Notes: a model not told the origin generated them from the letters alone. A DNA stretch of 5,873 nt from an uncultured Opitutia bacterium (GCA_903910245.1 CAIVYX010000228.1:1-5873); one strand, 5' to 3'; counted from the first letter of the stretch, positions 1 to 5,856 are shown. Numbers and translations are program-made.

Positions 1-56
1 CTGCCCGCCCCGAGGGGTGCGTAAGCCCTTCACCGATCCACTTTATCACGTCAAAA
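1..56 (+). other. ileS upstream leader, no clear promoter
   Basis: Short non-coding stretch before the ileS start codon. A loose -10-like TTTATC lies at 42-47, but no TTGACA-like element sits 16-18 nt upstream of it. No Shine-Dalgarno sequence precedes the ATG: the last bases are AT-rich (TCAAAA). The window begins too close to the gene to show whether a promoter or an upstream gene of the same operon lies further back. Confidence 0.4.
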
Positions 57-2876
57 ATGGCCGAAGAGCTCAAGGATACCCTCAACCTGCCGGTGACCGA
101 CTTCCCCATGCGGGCCGGCCTAGCCGAACGCGAACCCGTCCGCATTGCTCATTGGGAGCGCAATGGTCTCTATGGCCAGATTCAGACCCGCGCCGCTGGT
201 AAGCCAGCCTTCGTGCTCCATGACGGACCGCCCTTCACCAATGGCGACGTGCACATCGGCACCGCCCTCAACAAGCTGCTCAAGGACTCCATCCTCCGGT
301 ATAAGTCCATGCGCGGGTTCCGGACGCCTTACGTCCCCGGCTGGGATTGCCATGGTCTGCCGATCGAGCACAAGGTGATGAAGGAACTGCAGGCCAAGAA
401 GCAGTCGCTCGACGCCCTCGGCGTCCGCAAGGCCTGCGCGGAGTTCTCCGCCGCCTTCATCGAGAAACAGCGAGGCCAGTTCAAGCGCCTTGGCATCCTT
501 GCCGATTGGTCGTCCGAATACCGCACGATGGATCCGGCGTACGAGGCCGAGATCCTTGCCGGCTTCGCCTGCTTCGTCGAGCAGGGCCTAGTCTACCGTT
601 CGAAGAAGCCGGTCTACTGGTCCATCCCTTGCCAGACCGCCCTCGCGGAAGCCGAAATCGAATACAAGGACAAGCGCTCGCACTCCGTCTGGGTTGCGTT
701 CCCCGTGCCCAATCCTGCCGCCAAGCAACTCGCGCCAGTGCACCCGCTTTCCGTCGTCATCTGGACCACCACGCCGTGGACGTTGCCGGCGAACCTCGCG
801 ATTGCCGTGCATCCCGAGCTTGAATACGTCGAGGTCCGCCACGGCGAGCGTTCGTTCCTCGTGGCCTCCGCGCTGCGCGAAGCGTTCGTCGCCGCGTGCG
901 CGCTCGAAGGCGCCACCGATGGTTTCAAGGTCAAGGGCCGTGCGCTCGAAGGCCTCCAGCCGCAGCATCCTTTTATCGACCGCGCTTCGCCGATTGTCCT
1001 CGCCGACTACGTCACGACGGACGCCGGCACGGGTTGCGTCCACACCGCGCCCGGCCACGGTCTGGAAGACTACCAGACCGGTAATAAGTACGGCCTGGAG
1101 CCCTATTGTCCGGTGCGCGACGACGGCACCTATGCCGACGACGGCAAGGTCCCGGCCTCGCTCGTGGGCATCACCGTCCTCGAGACCGACGGCAAAAACC
1201 CCGCAAACATCGCCGTGCTCGAGTTGCTTAAGTCCAAGGGCGCGTTGCTCAAGGCGCAGAGCTTCGAGCACTCCTATCCGCATTGCTGGCGCTCCAAGAC
1301 GCCCGTCGTCTTTCGCGCGCTCGACCAGTGGTTCGTCGGCCTCGATCGCGGCGACTTGCGCCAGAAGGCTCTCGCCGCCGTCGGCGAAGTGAAGTGGATT
1401 CCCGCCTCTGGCGAAAACCGTATCCGCGCCGCACTCGAAGGCCGTCCGGATTGGTGTATCTCGCGTCAGCGTGCCTGGGGTGTGCCGATCCCGGCTTTCT
1501 ATTCGCCGTCTAAGGGCGAATCCTATCTCGATGGCGCCGTCGTGCGTCACATCGCCCAGCAGGTCGCGACCCGCGGCGGCGATTGGTGGTGGGCCGCTTC
1601 CGTCGAGGAGATTCTCGCCGGCGCGCCGGTTCCCGCCGCTTGGCCGAAAGATCTCCGTAAGGGCACCGACACGCTCGATGTGTGGATCGACTCCGGTTCG
1701 AGCCATCTCGCCGTCTGCGCCAAGCACAAGGACCTGCATTGGCCGGCCGACCTGTATCTCGAAGGCTCTGACCAGCATCGTGGTTGGTTCCAGTCCTCGC
1801 TCTGGACGGCTATCGCCGTCAAGGGTTCGGCGCCCTACCGCGCCGTCCTCACTCACGGCTTCGTGGTGAACGAGAAGCGCCAGAAGATCTCGAAGTCCGA
1901 CGGCAAGCCGCAGACCGCCGACGATACTGTGAAGAAGTACGGCGCTGACATCGTACGCCTCTGGGTTGCTTCGGAGAACTACCAGAGCGACATCCCGCTG
2001 TCCGACGCGATCTTCGAGACGATTTCAAACCAGTATCGCAGCATGCGCAATTCGCTGCGCTATCAGCTCGGTAACCTCTTCGACTTCGACGCCGCCCAGC
2101 ACGCTGTACCCGTGGAGAAGATGACCGCCATTGACCGCTGGGTACTCGTCGAGACCGCGAAGCTCGTCCGCGAGGTCACCGACGCCTGCGAGCGTAATGA
2201 ATTCCACCGCGCCGCGTCGGCTCTCGCCGGCTTCACGACCGGTACGCTCTCCGCCACCTACCATAACGTGGTCAAGGATCGCCTCTATACCACCGCGACC
2301 GACGACCCGATGCGCCGCTCGACCCAGACCGCGATCGACATCGTCCTCCGCTCCTATCTGAAACTCATCGCTCCCTTCGTGCCGTTCACCGCGGACGAAG
2401 CCTGGTCGCACCTCAACGCCAAGTCCGAGTATACGGACGCGTCCAGCGTCCACTTGCAGGATTGGCCCGCGATCGATGCCCGCTGGGAGGATGCCGCTGG
2501 CTTGGCCGCCCATGCCGCCGTCGCCCGGATTCAAGCCTTGGCCGCCCAGGTCAACGTGCCCATGGAGCGCCTGCGTCAGGACAAGAAGATCGGCCAGTCC
2601 CTCGAAGCCTCGGTCGTCGTGAGTGGCGACGCAGCGGATGCCGATTTTACCCTATTGGTTGCCCAGCAGGCCCTTCTGACCGAGCTGTGGATTGTCTCCT
2701 CGGTCCAGCTCAAGCCGGAGGCCGGCGCCACCTTGGCCTTCGCCGTCGACAAAGCCGAAGGCATCCGCTGCCCCCGCTCTTGGCGATGGGTTCCCGCTCT
2801 TGTGGAAGCCGGCAGATTTGGTATGGTATCTCCACGGTGCCGCGAGGCTCTCCTTTCCAAATACCCGCAACTCTAA
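57..2876 (+). CDS. ileS: Isoleucyl-tRNA synthetase (IleRS)
   Basis: Cytoplasmic class I synthetase that charges tRNA-Ile with isoleucine using ATP and edits mischarged valine. At 939 aa it matches the length of the E. coli-type enzyme. The start is supported because the N-terminus (TLNLPVTDFPMRAGLAEREP) lines up with the family's conserved TLNLPxTxFPMR opening. The Rossmann fold carries the HIGH signature as HIGT (residues 66-69). The CP1 editing domain shows WTTTPWTLP (236-244) and GTGCVHTAPGHGLEDY (324-339), with D338 at the position of the editing aspartate. ISRQRAWGVP begins at 468, DVWIDSGSSH lies at 541-550, and KMSKS reads KISKS (610-614). The helical anticodon-binding domain follows from about residue 670. 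The C-terminal zinc-binding segment is eroded: C905-x-x-S908 and S925-x-x-C928 replace the usual two CxxC pairs. It is the first gene of an apparent operon, 12 nt before the next start. No Shine-Dalgarno sequence is visible. Identity is secure. Confidence 0.98.
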   Translation: MAEELKDTLNLPVTDFPMRAGLAEREPVRIAHWERNGLYGQIQTRAAGKPAFVLHDGPPFTNGDVHIGTALNKLLKDSILRYKSMRGFRTPYVPGWDCHGLPIEHKVMKELQAKKQSLDALGVRKACAEFSAAFIEKQRGQFKRLGILADWSSEYRTMDPAYEAEILAGFACFVEQGLVYRSKKPVYWSIPCQTALAEAEIEYKDKRSHSVWVAFPVPNPAAKQLAPVHPLSVVIWTTTPWTLPANLAIAVHPELEYVEVRHGERSFLVASALREAFVAACALEGATDGFKVKGRALEGLQPQHPFIDRASPIVLADYVTTDAGTGCVHTAPGHGLEDYQTGNKYGLEPYCPVRDDGTYADDGKVPASLVGITVLETDGKNPANIAVLELLKSKGALLKAQSFEHSYPHCWRSKTPVVFRALDQWFVGLDRGDLRQKALAAVGEVKWIPASGENRIRAALEGRPDWCISRQRAWGVPIPAFYSPSKGESYLDGAVVRHIAQQVATRGGDWWWAASVEEILAGAPVPAAWPKDLRKGTDTLDVWIDSGSSHLAVCAKHKDLHWPADLYLEGSDQHRGWFQSSLWTAIAVKGSAPYRAVLTHGFVVNEKRQKISKSDGKPQTADDTVKKYGADIVRLWVASENYQSDIPLSDAIFETISNQYRSMRNSLRYQLGNLFDFDAAQHAVPVEKMTAIDRWVLVETAKLVREVTDACERNEFHRAASALAGFTTGTLSATYHNVVKDRLYTTATDDPMRRSTQTAIDIVLRSYLKLIAPFVPFTADEAWSHLNAKSEYTDASSVHLQDWPAIDARWEDAAGLAAHAAVARIQALAAQVNVPMERLRQDKKIGQSLEASVVVSGDAADADFTLLVAQQALLTELWIVSSVQLKPEAGATLAFAVDKAEGIRCPRSWRWVPALVEAGRFGMVSPRCREALLSKYPQL

Positions 2877-2888
2877 TCCCCCTTTCCG

Positions 2889-3182
2889 ATGTCCAAGAAA
2901 AACGATTCCAAGAAGTCCGCCAAGAAGCCCGTGCCCGCCCCTAAGGCCAAGGCGAAGCCTGCGGCCAAGCCTGCGCCGAAGCCGATCGCCAAGGCGGCTC
3001 CCGTTAAAGGCAAACCCGCCGCCCCGGTCAAAGCTGTCAAGGTCGTCGCGGCTCCAGTTGCCAAGGGCAAGGGTGCCAAGGTTGCTCCGGTCGTTCCCAC
3101 GAAGAACGTGAAGGGCGCGGCCGCCCCCGGCAAGGCCGCGAAGGGTGCCAAGGCCCCCAAGGTCGATCGGGCCGTGCAGAAG
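2889..3182 (+). repeat. Low-complexity Lys/Ala/Pro-coding stretch
   Basis: The first 98 or so codons of the DksA-like gene are built mainly from AAG, GCC/GCG/GCT, CCC/CCG and GTC/GTT codons. They encode irregular KPAAKPAPKP- and KGAKVAP-like units rather than exact tandem repeats. The encoded peptide is strongly basic and presumably disordered, which suits non-specific nucleic acid binding. The same composition creates a long spurious open frame on the opposite strand. Confidence 0.75.
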
Positions 3183-3962
3183 GGGTTGCTGAACAAGCAC
3201 CGCGACGAGCATCACCAGTCCGATGCGCTGGTGGTCGTACCACGTCCCAAGCTTCAGTTCTACACAATCAACGATTTGAAGGTCTACCTCGAGAAGCGTA
3301 ACAAGTCCAAGACCAAGCTCAACGTCTGGGTTCCGGACGAGGAGCGTAAGGCGCGCGAGAAGGCCGCCGCGGCCGCTCGCTCGCAGGGCAACCGTTCGAA
3401 CAACATCGCCACTGCTTCCATCTCCGAACTCCTCGGCGGCTCCAACCCCTTCCGCAAAGGCGAAGGCTTCGTCGACGAATCCAAGCAGGTCCCCGAGAAA
3501 TTCCGCCGCTACTACCGCCTCCTGGTCGACATGCGCGACGCGCTGCACAAGGGCCTCGCCTTCCACTCCGAGTCAGCCCTCAAGAAGTCGGGCAAAGACG
3601 ACGCCGGTGACCTTTCTGGCTACTCGCAGCACCTCGCCGACGCCGGGACCGACACCGCCGACCGCGACTTCGCCCTCTCGCTCATCTCGAACGAGCAGGA
3701 AGCCCTCAAGGAGATTGCCGATGCGATCGAGCGCATGAAGAGGGGCTCCTACGGCACGTGCGAAATCACCAGTAAGCCGATTCCGGCCGCGCGCCTGATC
3801 GCCGTTCCTTTCACCCGCTATTCCCTTGAAGGCCAGAAGGATCTCGAGCGCAACCGTCGCGCCCATCGTCGCCGCGGCGGCAATCCGCTTGGCGAAATCG
3901 GCGATGAAGTCGGCTTCGGCACTGGCGGCGGTGGTGGCGATGACGAGCCTAGCGACACCTGA
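2889..3962 (+). CDS. DksA/TraR-family protein with histone-like basic N-terminal tail
   Basis: The C-terminal third belongs to the DksA/TraR family, whose members bind RNA polymerase through the secondary channel and alter promoter output with or without ppGpp. Residues 1 to about 97 form a Lys/Ala/Pro/Val-rich tail resembling histone H1 or chlamydial Hc proteins. Residues 122-200 form a linker with a short predicted fold (FYTINDLKVYLEKRN). Residues 203-286 look like the two helices of the family coiled coil, with an acidic tip at DAGTDTADRD (251-260) that does not read as the canonical DxxDxA. The finger region begins at Y288 and includes IPAARLIAVPFTRYS (298-312). Of the four zinc cysteines only C291 remains; T294, S312 and G315 take the other places, so zinc binding is unlikely. 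The tail at 330-357 is Gly/Asp-rich. At 357 aa it is over twice the usual length (about 120-160). It starts 12 nt after the ileS stop, behind a pyrimidine-rich leader with no Shine-Dalgarno sequence, so coupled translation is possible. Function as a transcription regulator is inferred. Confidence 0.9.
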   Translation: MSKKNDSKKSAKKPVPAPKAKAKPAAKPAPKPIAKAAPVKGKPAAPVKAVKVVAAPVAKGKGAKVAPVVPTKNVKGAAAPGKAAKGAKAPKVDRAVQKGLLNKHRDEHHQSDALVVVPRPKLQFYTINDLKVYLEKRNKSKTKLNVWVPDEERKAREKAAAAARSQGNRSNNIATASISELLGGSNPFRKGEGFVDESKQVPEKFRRYYRLLVDMRDALHKGLAFHSESALKKSGKDDAGDLSGYSQHLADAGTDTADRDFALSLISNEQEALKEIADAIERMKRGSYGTCEITSKPIPAARLIAVPFTRYSLEGQKDLERNRRAHRRRGGNPLGEIGDEVGFGTGGGGGDDEPSDT

Positions 3963-3968
3963 GCGGGC

Positions 3969-3976
3969 TGAGGTTC
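3969..3976 (+). promoter_or_regulatory. Candidate ribosome binding site of lspA
   Basis: GAGG at 3970-3973 within TGAGGTTC, only 3 nt before the lspA ATG. The spacing is shorter than the usual 5-9 nt, so the site may be weak and lspA may depend on ribosomes finishing the upstream gene, which stops 14 nt before. It is the only Shine-Dalgarno-like sequence I can see in front of any gene in this window. Confidence 0.4.
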
Positions 3977-4531
3977 ATGCTGTCCCGCCTCCGCCCCTAT
4001 CGGTCCTTTTGGCTGATCTGCGTGGCCGCGATTGTCGTGGACATCGCCACCAAGTTACTCGTCGTGCGGCACATCCCGTTCGGCACCTACTTCTCTCAGG
4101 ACCCGTCCCGTCCGCCGATCATGCTCTTTGAGCGGCTCTGGATTGTCCATGTCGGCAATAAGGGCGCCGCCTGGGGGCTGGGTGCCGAGCATGACGTCCG
4201 CCCGTTCCTGATTCTCCTCGCGCTTGCGGTGCTCGCGCTCGTCTGGCGCTGGCGAAAGCAGCTCCTGCGCGAACTGCAGGGCGGCCAGCTGGCCTTCGGC
4301 TTGTTCGTCGGCGGCACGCTGGGTAACGTCCGTGACCGACTGTTCGGCGACCACGTCATCGACTTCATCGACGTGCACCTGCCGTTTTACCGCTTTCCAG
4401 CCTTCAATGTAGCCGACTCCTGCATCTGCGTCGGGGTGGGGCTTTATATCATCATGTCGTACCGGCATGATCGCCTGCTTCGTGAAGCCATCGTCTCGCA
4501 TGGCGGCGAGGATCCGCCCGCCGGCACATGA
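3977..4531 (+). CDS. lspA: Lipoprotein signal peptidase (signal peptidase II)
   Basis: Inner-membrane aspartic protease that cleaves the signal peptide of diacylglyceryl-modified prolipoproteins, the step after Lgt in lipoprotein maturation. At 184 aa it is close to the usual 150-180. The family motifs are all present: DIATK (22-26) at the end of the first membrane helix, NKGAAWG (61-67), GGTLGNVRDR (112-121) and FNVADS (143-148). The catalytic pair is D120 and D147, both intact, so the enzyme should be active. Four membrane segments are visible at roughly residues 10-30, 75-91, 105-116 and 149-162, the third being short and glycine-rich. A somewhat long periplasmic stretch separates the first helix from the NKGAAWG motif. 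It is the last gene of the ileS block and converges on the minus-strand pseudouridine synthase homologue, with 26 nt between the two stop codons and no obvious terminator there. Globomycin-sensitive family; identity is secure. Confidence 0.96.
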   Translation: MLSRLRPYRSFWLICVAAIVVDIATKLLVVRHIPFGTYFSQDPSRPPIMLFERLWIVHVGNKGAAWGLGAEHDVRPFLILLALAVLALVWRWRKQLLRELQGGQLAFGLFVGGTLGNVRDRLFGDHVIDFIDVHLPFYRFPAFNVADSCICVGVGLYIIMSYRHDRLLREAIVSHGGEDPPAGT

Positions 4532-4557
4532 GTCTGCGCTTCCCGTCGGAGGGCTGA

Positions 4558-5361
4558 TCAGATTCCCTTCGACAGGCGCTTCACGACCGTTGCGAAGTCA
4601 TCCGGCCGGGGTGCGGAGACTTCGAATTCCTTGCCGGCGACCTTGCCGGCGACGCGCGCGATGCGCAGGAGCAGCCCGCGGTGCAACGGCTTGTCTTCGC
4701 CCTTATTGAGGCGGCCCTTCGGCGTTGTGTCGGTGAGCGTCACACGGCCTGAGCGGCCATACTTGAGTTCACCGGCGATGCGGATGCCGCATTCGGTGGC
4801 GTGGATGCGGACTTGGTCGCGGCGAGGGAAGGGTGTGTGCGCAGTCCAGATGCGCCAGCGACCGCAGGCGCGGCCAGGTTCGAAGCGGGTCTGGGCGTGC
4901 TTACCATTGCGTTGCGAGACGAAGGCACGTTCCTGCGAGTCGTCCATGCCCACGGGCAGGTCGCAGATACCGGCGTCTTCTGGCGCGTCTTCCGTGCGCG
5001 CGATGAATTCGAAATCAAAGCGGAAGGCACCGGAGCCGAGGGCTTCGCGCCAGTCGGCCATCGTGGTCGCGCGGTCGGCGATGATCGCGATGCCGGCGGA
5101 TTCTGGTTCGGGACCGAAGACCGCGGCGGGTTCGGCGAGGCCGAGGCGGACCATCTCCGACTTACCGGCTTCGAGTTGCGCGCGCAGTTGGCCGAGCAGG
5201 GTGGGCGCACCTTTTTGCCAAGGGTGTTCCTCCAAGGCAACGCCGCTGGGCTTGTCGAGCGCGACCCAGCCCGGGCCGTAGGCCAGAACGGCCATGCGGA
5301 CAGCTTCCTCTCCGAGCAGGCCGGCGGCGAAACCGATGGAGGCTGGGGGCAGGTCGGACAT
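4558..5361 (-). CDS. RluA-family pseudouridine synthase homologue, probably inactive
   Basis: Homologue of RluA-type enzymes, which convert specific uridines in rRNA or tRNA to pseudouridine. I start it at the ATG at 5361-5359, giving 267 aa; a TTG 12 nt upstream lies within the preceding terminator's T-run and is less likely. Numbering here counts from that TTG (subtract 4 for the ATG form). There is no S4 domain. Family landmarks in order: WVALDKPSGVALEEHP (36-51), the segment that should hold HRLDxxTSG but reads FGPEPESAG (86-94), FDFEFIA (119-125), DLPVG (138-142), RRDQVRIHA (184-192) for the usual RTHQIRVHL, IRIAGELKYG (197-206), and a C-terminal LHRGLLL...APRPDDF block (230-260). The catalytic Asp is replaced by E89, and the conserved active-site Tyr appears to be F121. 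The fold seems intact while catalysis is doubtful. No Shine-Dalgarno sequence is seen. Family assignment is from motif order; the inactive status is inferred. Confidence 0.8.
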   Translation of the reverse strand: MSDLPPASIGFAAGLLGEEAVRMAVLAYGPGWVALDKPSGVALEEHPWQKGAPTLLGQLRAQLEAGKSEMVRLGLAEPAAVFGPEPESAGIAIIADRATTMADWREALGSGAFRFDFEFIARTEDAPEDAGICDLPVGMDDSQERAFVSQRNGKHAQTRFEPGRACGRWRIWTAHTPFPRRDQVRIHATECGIRIAGELKYGRSGRVTLTDTTPKGRLNKGEDKPLHRGLLLRIARVAGKVAGKEFEVSAPRPDDFATVVKRLSKGI

Positions 5362-5363
5362 TT

Positions 5364-5384
5364 CCGGGGACAAAAAAACCCCGG
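5364..5384 (-). promoter_or_regulatory. Alternative hairpin before the RluA-like start codon
   Basis: Read on the minus strand, CCGGGG (5384-5379) and CCCCGG (5369-5364) form a perfect 6-bp inverted repeat around a 9-nt U-rich loop. The 3' arm ends two bases before the ATG. The 5' arm is the same segment that forms the 3' side of the rpsT terminator stem, so the two structures exclude each other. This could act as an antiterminator that also hides the translation start, or it may be a by-product of GC-rich sequence. No regulator or ligand is suggested by the sequence. Confidence 0.4.
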
Positions 5385-5400
5385 CGCCTAGGCGACGGGG
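5372..5400 (-). terminator. Intrinsic terminator of rpsT
   Basis: On the minus strand, CCCCG (5400-5396) pairs with CGGGG (5383-5379). One internal mismatch follows, and then CGC(C) pairs with (G)GCG around a CUAG or UA loop. Seven uninterrupted Ts (5378-5372) follow directly. A GC-rich stem plus U-tract is the classic rho-independent form. It lies 22 nt after the rpsT stop and only 10 nt before the ATG of the RluA-like gene, so that gene is read through from rpsT, has its own very short leader, or is controlled by this structure. Confidence 0.9.
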
Positions 5401-5422
5401 TCGGTGAGGGGGCCAGCCGGCA

Positions 5423-5668
5423 TTACTTCTTGGCCGCAGCGAGCTTCTTCGCGAGGCGAGCCTTGATGCGGTTCGCCTTGTTGCGATGAATCACGCCGGT
5501 CTTTGCGGCCTTGTCGGCGGCGGAAGCGACCTGGGGGGCGGTGGCAACGACGTTGTCACCAGTCAGGCCTTTGATGAGGCCCTTGAGACGGGTGCGGACG
5601 ATCTTGTTATGCTCAGCGCGACGGTTGGTCTGGCGGATGCTCTTCTTGTTAGCTTTGATGTTGGCCAT
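5423..5668 (-). CDS. rpsT: 30S ribosomal protein S20
   Basis: Primary-binding protein of the small ribosomal subunit that contacts 16S rRNA in the 5' domain and helix 44. At 81 aa it is slightly short for a family usually 85-90 aa. It shows the typical basic helical ends: MANIKANKKSIRQTNRRAEH at the start, and DKAAKTGVIHRNKANRIKAR near the C-terminus, ending in a lysine-rich tail. The ATG at 5668-5666 begins the conserved MANIK opening, which fixes the start. The leader (ending CTAACTCAC) has no Shine-Dalgarno sequence. A TACTAA hexamer ends 5 nt before the ATG, which would give an almost leaderless transcript if it were a -10 box, but it has no partner -35 at normal spacing. The gene is followed by a strong intrinsic terminator and preceded on the same strand by the Tyr tRNA. 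In E. coli rpsT also lies near ileS-lspA. Confidence 0.97.
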   Translation of the reverse strand: MANIKANKKSIRQTNRRAEHNKIVRTRLKGLIKGLTGDNVVATAPQVASAADKAAKTGVIHRNKANRIKARLAKKLAAAKK

Positions 5669-5735
5669 GTGAGTTAGTAGGGAAGCCGTGGGCGGCCCTC
5701 GGAGTCAACGCGGATTTGAGGGTTCTGGACACGGA

Positions 5736-5758
5736 GAGGCCCCTTTTTGAGGGGCCTC
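5736..5758 (-). terminator. GC-rich hairpin after tRNA-Tyr, probable terminator
   Basis: GAGGCCCC and GGGGCCTC form a perfect 8-bp stem with a 7-nt loop (TCAAAAA on the minus strand). The hairpin begins 11 nt past the tRNA CCA end. No T-run follows the stem on either strand (TCCGTGTCC on the minus strand), so it is not a textbook intrinsic terminator. It could stop tRNA transcription, protect a 3' end, or serve as a processing boundary between the tRNA and rpsT. Confidence 0.55.
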
Positions 5759-5769
5759 ATGAGTCCTGC

Positions 5770-5856
5770 TGGTGGAAGGGGTGGGATTCGAACCCACGAA
5801 CAGCGAAGCTGAACGGATTTACAGTCCGCGACCTTTAGCCACTTGGATACCCTTCC
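5770..5856 (-). tRNA. tRNA-Tyr (anticodon GTA)
   Basis: Tyrosine-inserting transfer RNA of the bacterial long-variable-arm type. The acceptor stem GGAAGGG pairs fully with CCCTTCC, followed by discriminator A and an encoded CCA (5772-5770). The anticodon stem GCGGA/TCCGT holds the loop CTGTAAA, giving anticodon GTA (positions 34-36). The variable arm is CAGC-TTC-GCTG, and the T arm is GTGGG-TTCGAAT-CCCAC. The D arm keeps TGG and TAAAGG in the loop region, but its first pair is a T-T mismatch (TCC opposite GGT), leaving two canonical pairs there. Nothing suggests a pseudogene. Its 5' end lies 17 nt from the window edge, so the promoter is outside or only partly visible. Confidence 0.97.

Noticed and set aside
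1..56. T-box or other riboswitch in front of ileS
   Set aside because: Only 56 nt are visible, with no specifier stem, T-box sequence or terminator-like structure.
588..1856. 422-codon open frame on the minus strand opposite ileS
   Set aside because: It lies wholly within well-conserved ileS; its product is Arg/Gly/Asp-rich with no recognisable domain. Long antisense frames are expected in high-GC genes.
2652..3566. 304-codon open frame on the minus strand across the ileS end and the DksA-like tail
   Set aside because: It is a mirror of the Lys/Ala-rich coding stretch, giving Leu/Gly/Arg-rich low-complexity sequence with no family resemblance.
4532..4557. Bidirectional terminator between convergent lspA and the RluA-like gene
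   Set aside because: Only 3-bp stems and no T-run are visible in these 26 nt.
4631..5391. Two plus-strand open frames (216 and 196 codons) opposite the RluA-like gene
   Set aside because: The minus-strand frame carries RluA-family blocks in the right order; the plus frames show none and have no plausible start context.
5674..5708. Possible rpsT promoter: TTGACT (5708-5703) and TACTAA (5679-5674) on the minus strand
   Set aside because: The hexamers are 23 nt apart, well beyond the 16-18 nt needed for a standard sigma-70 promoter, so I do not call it.
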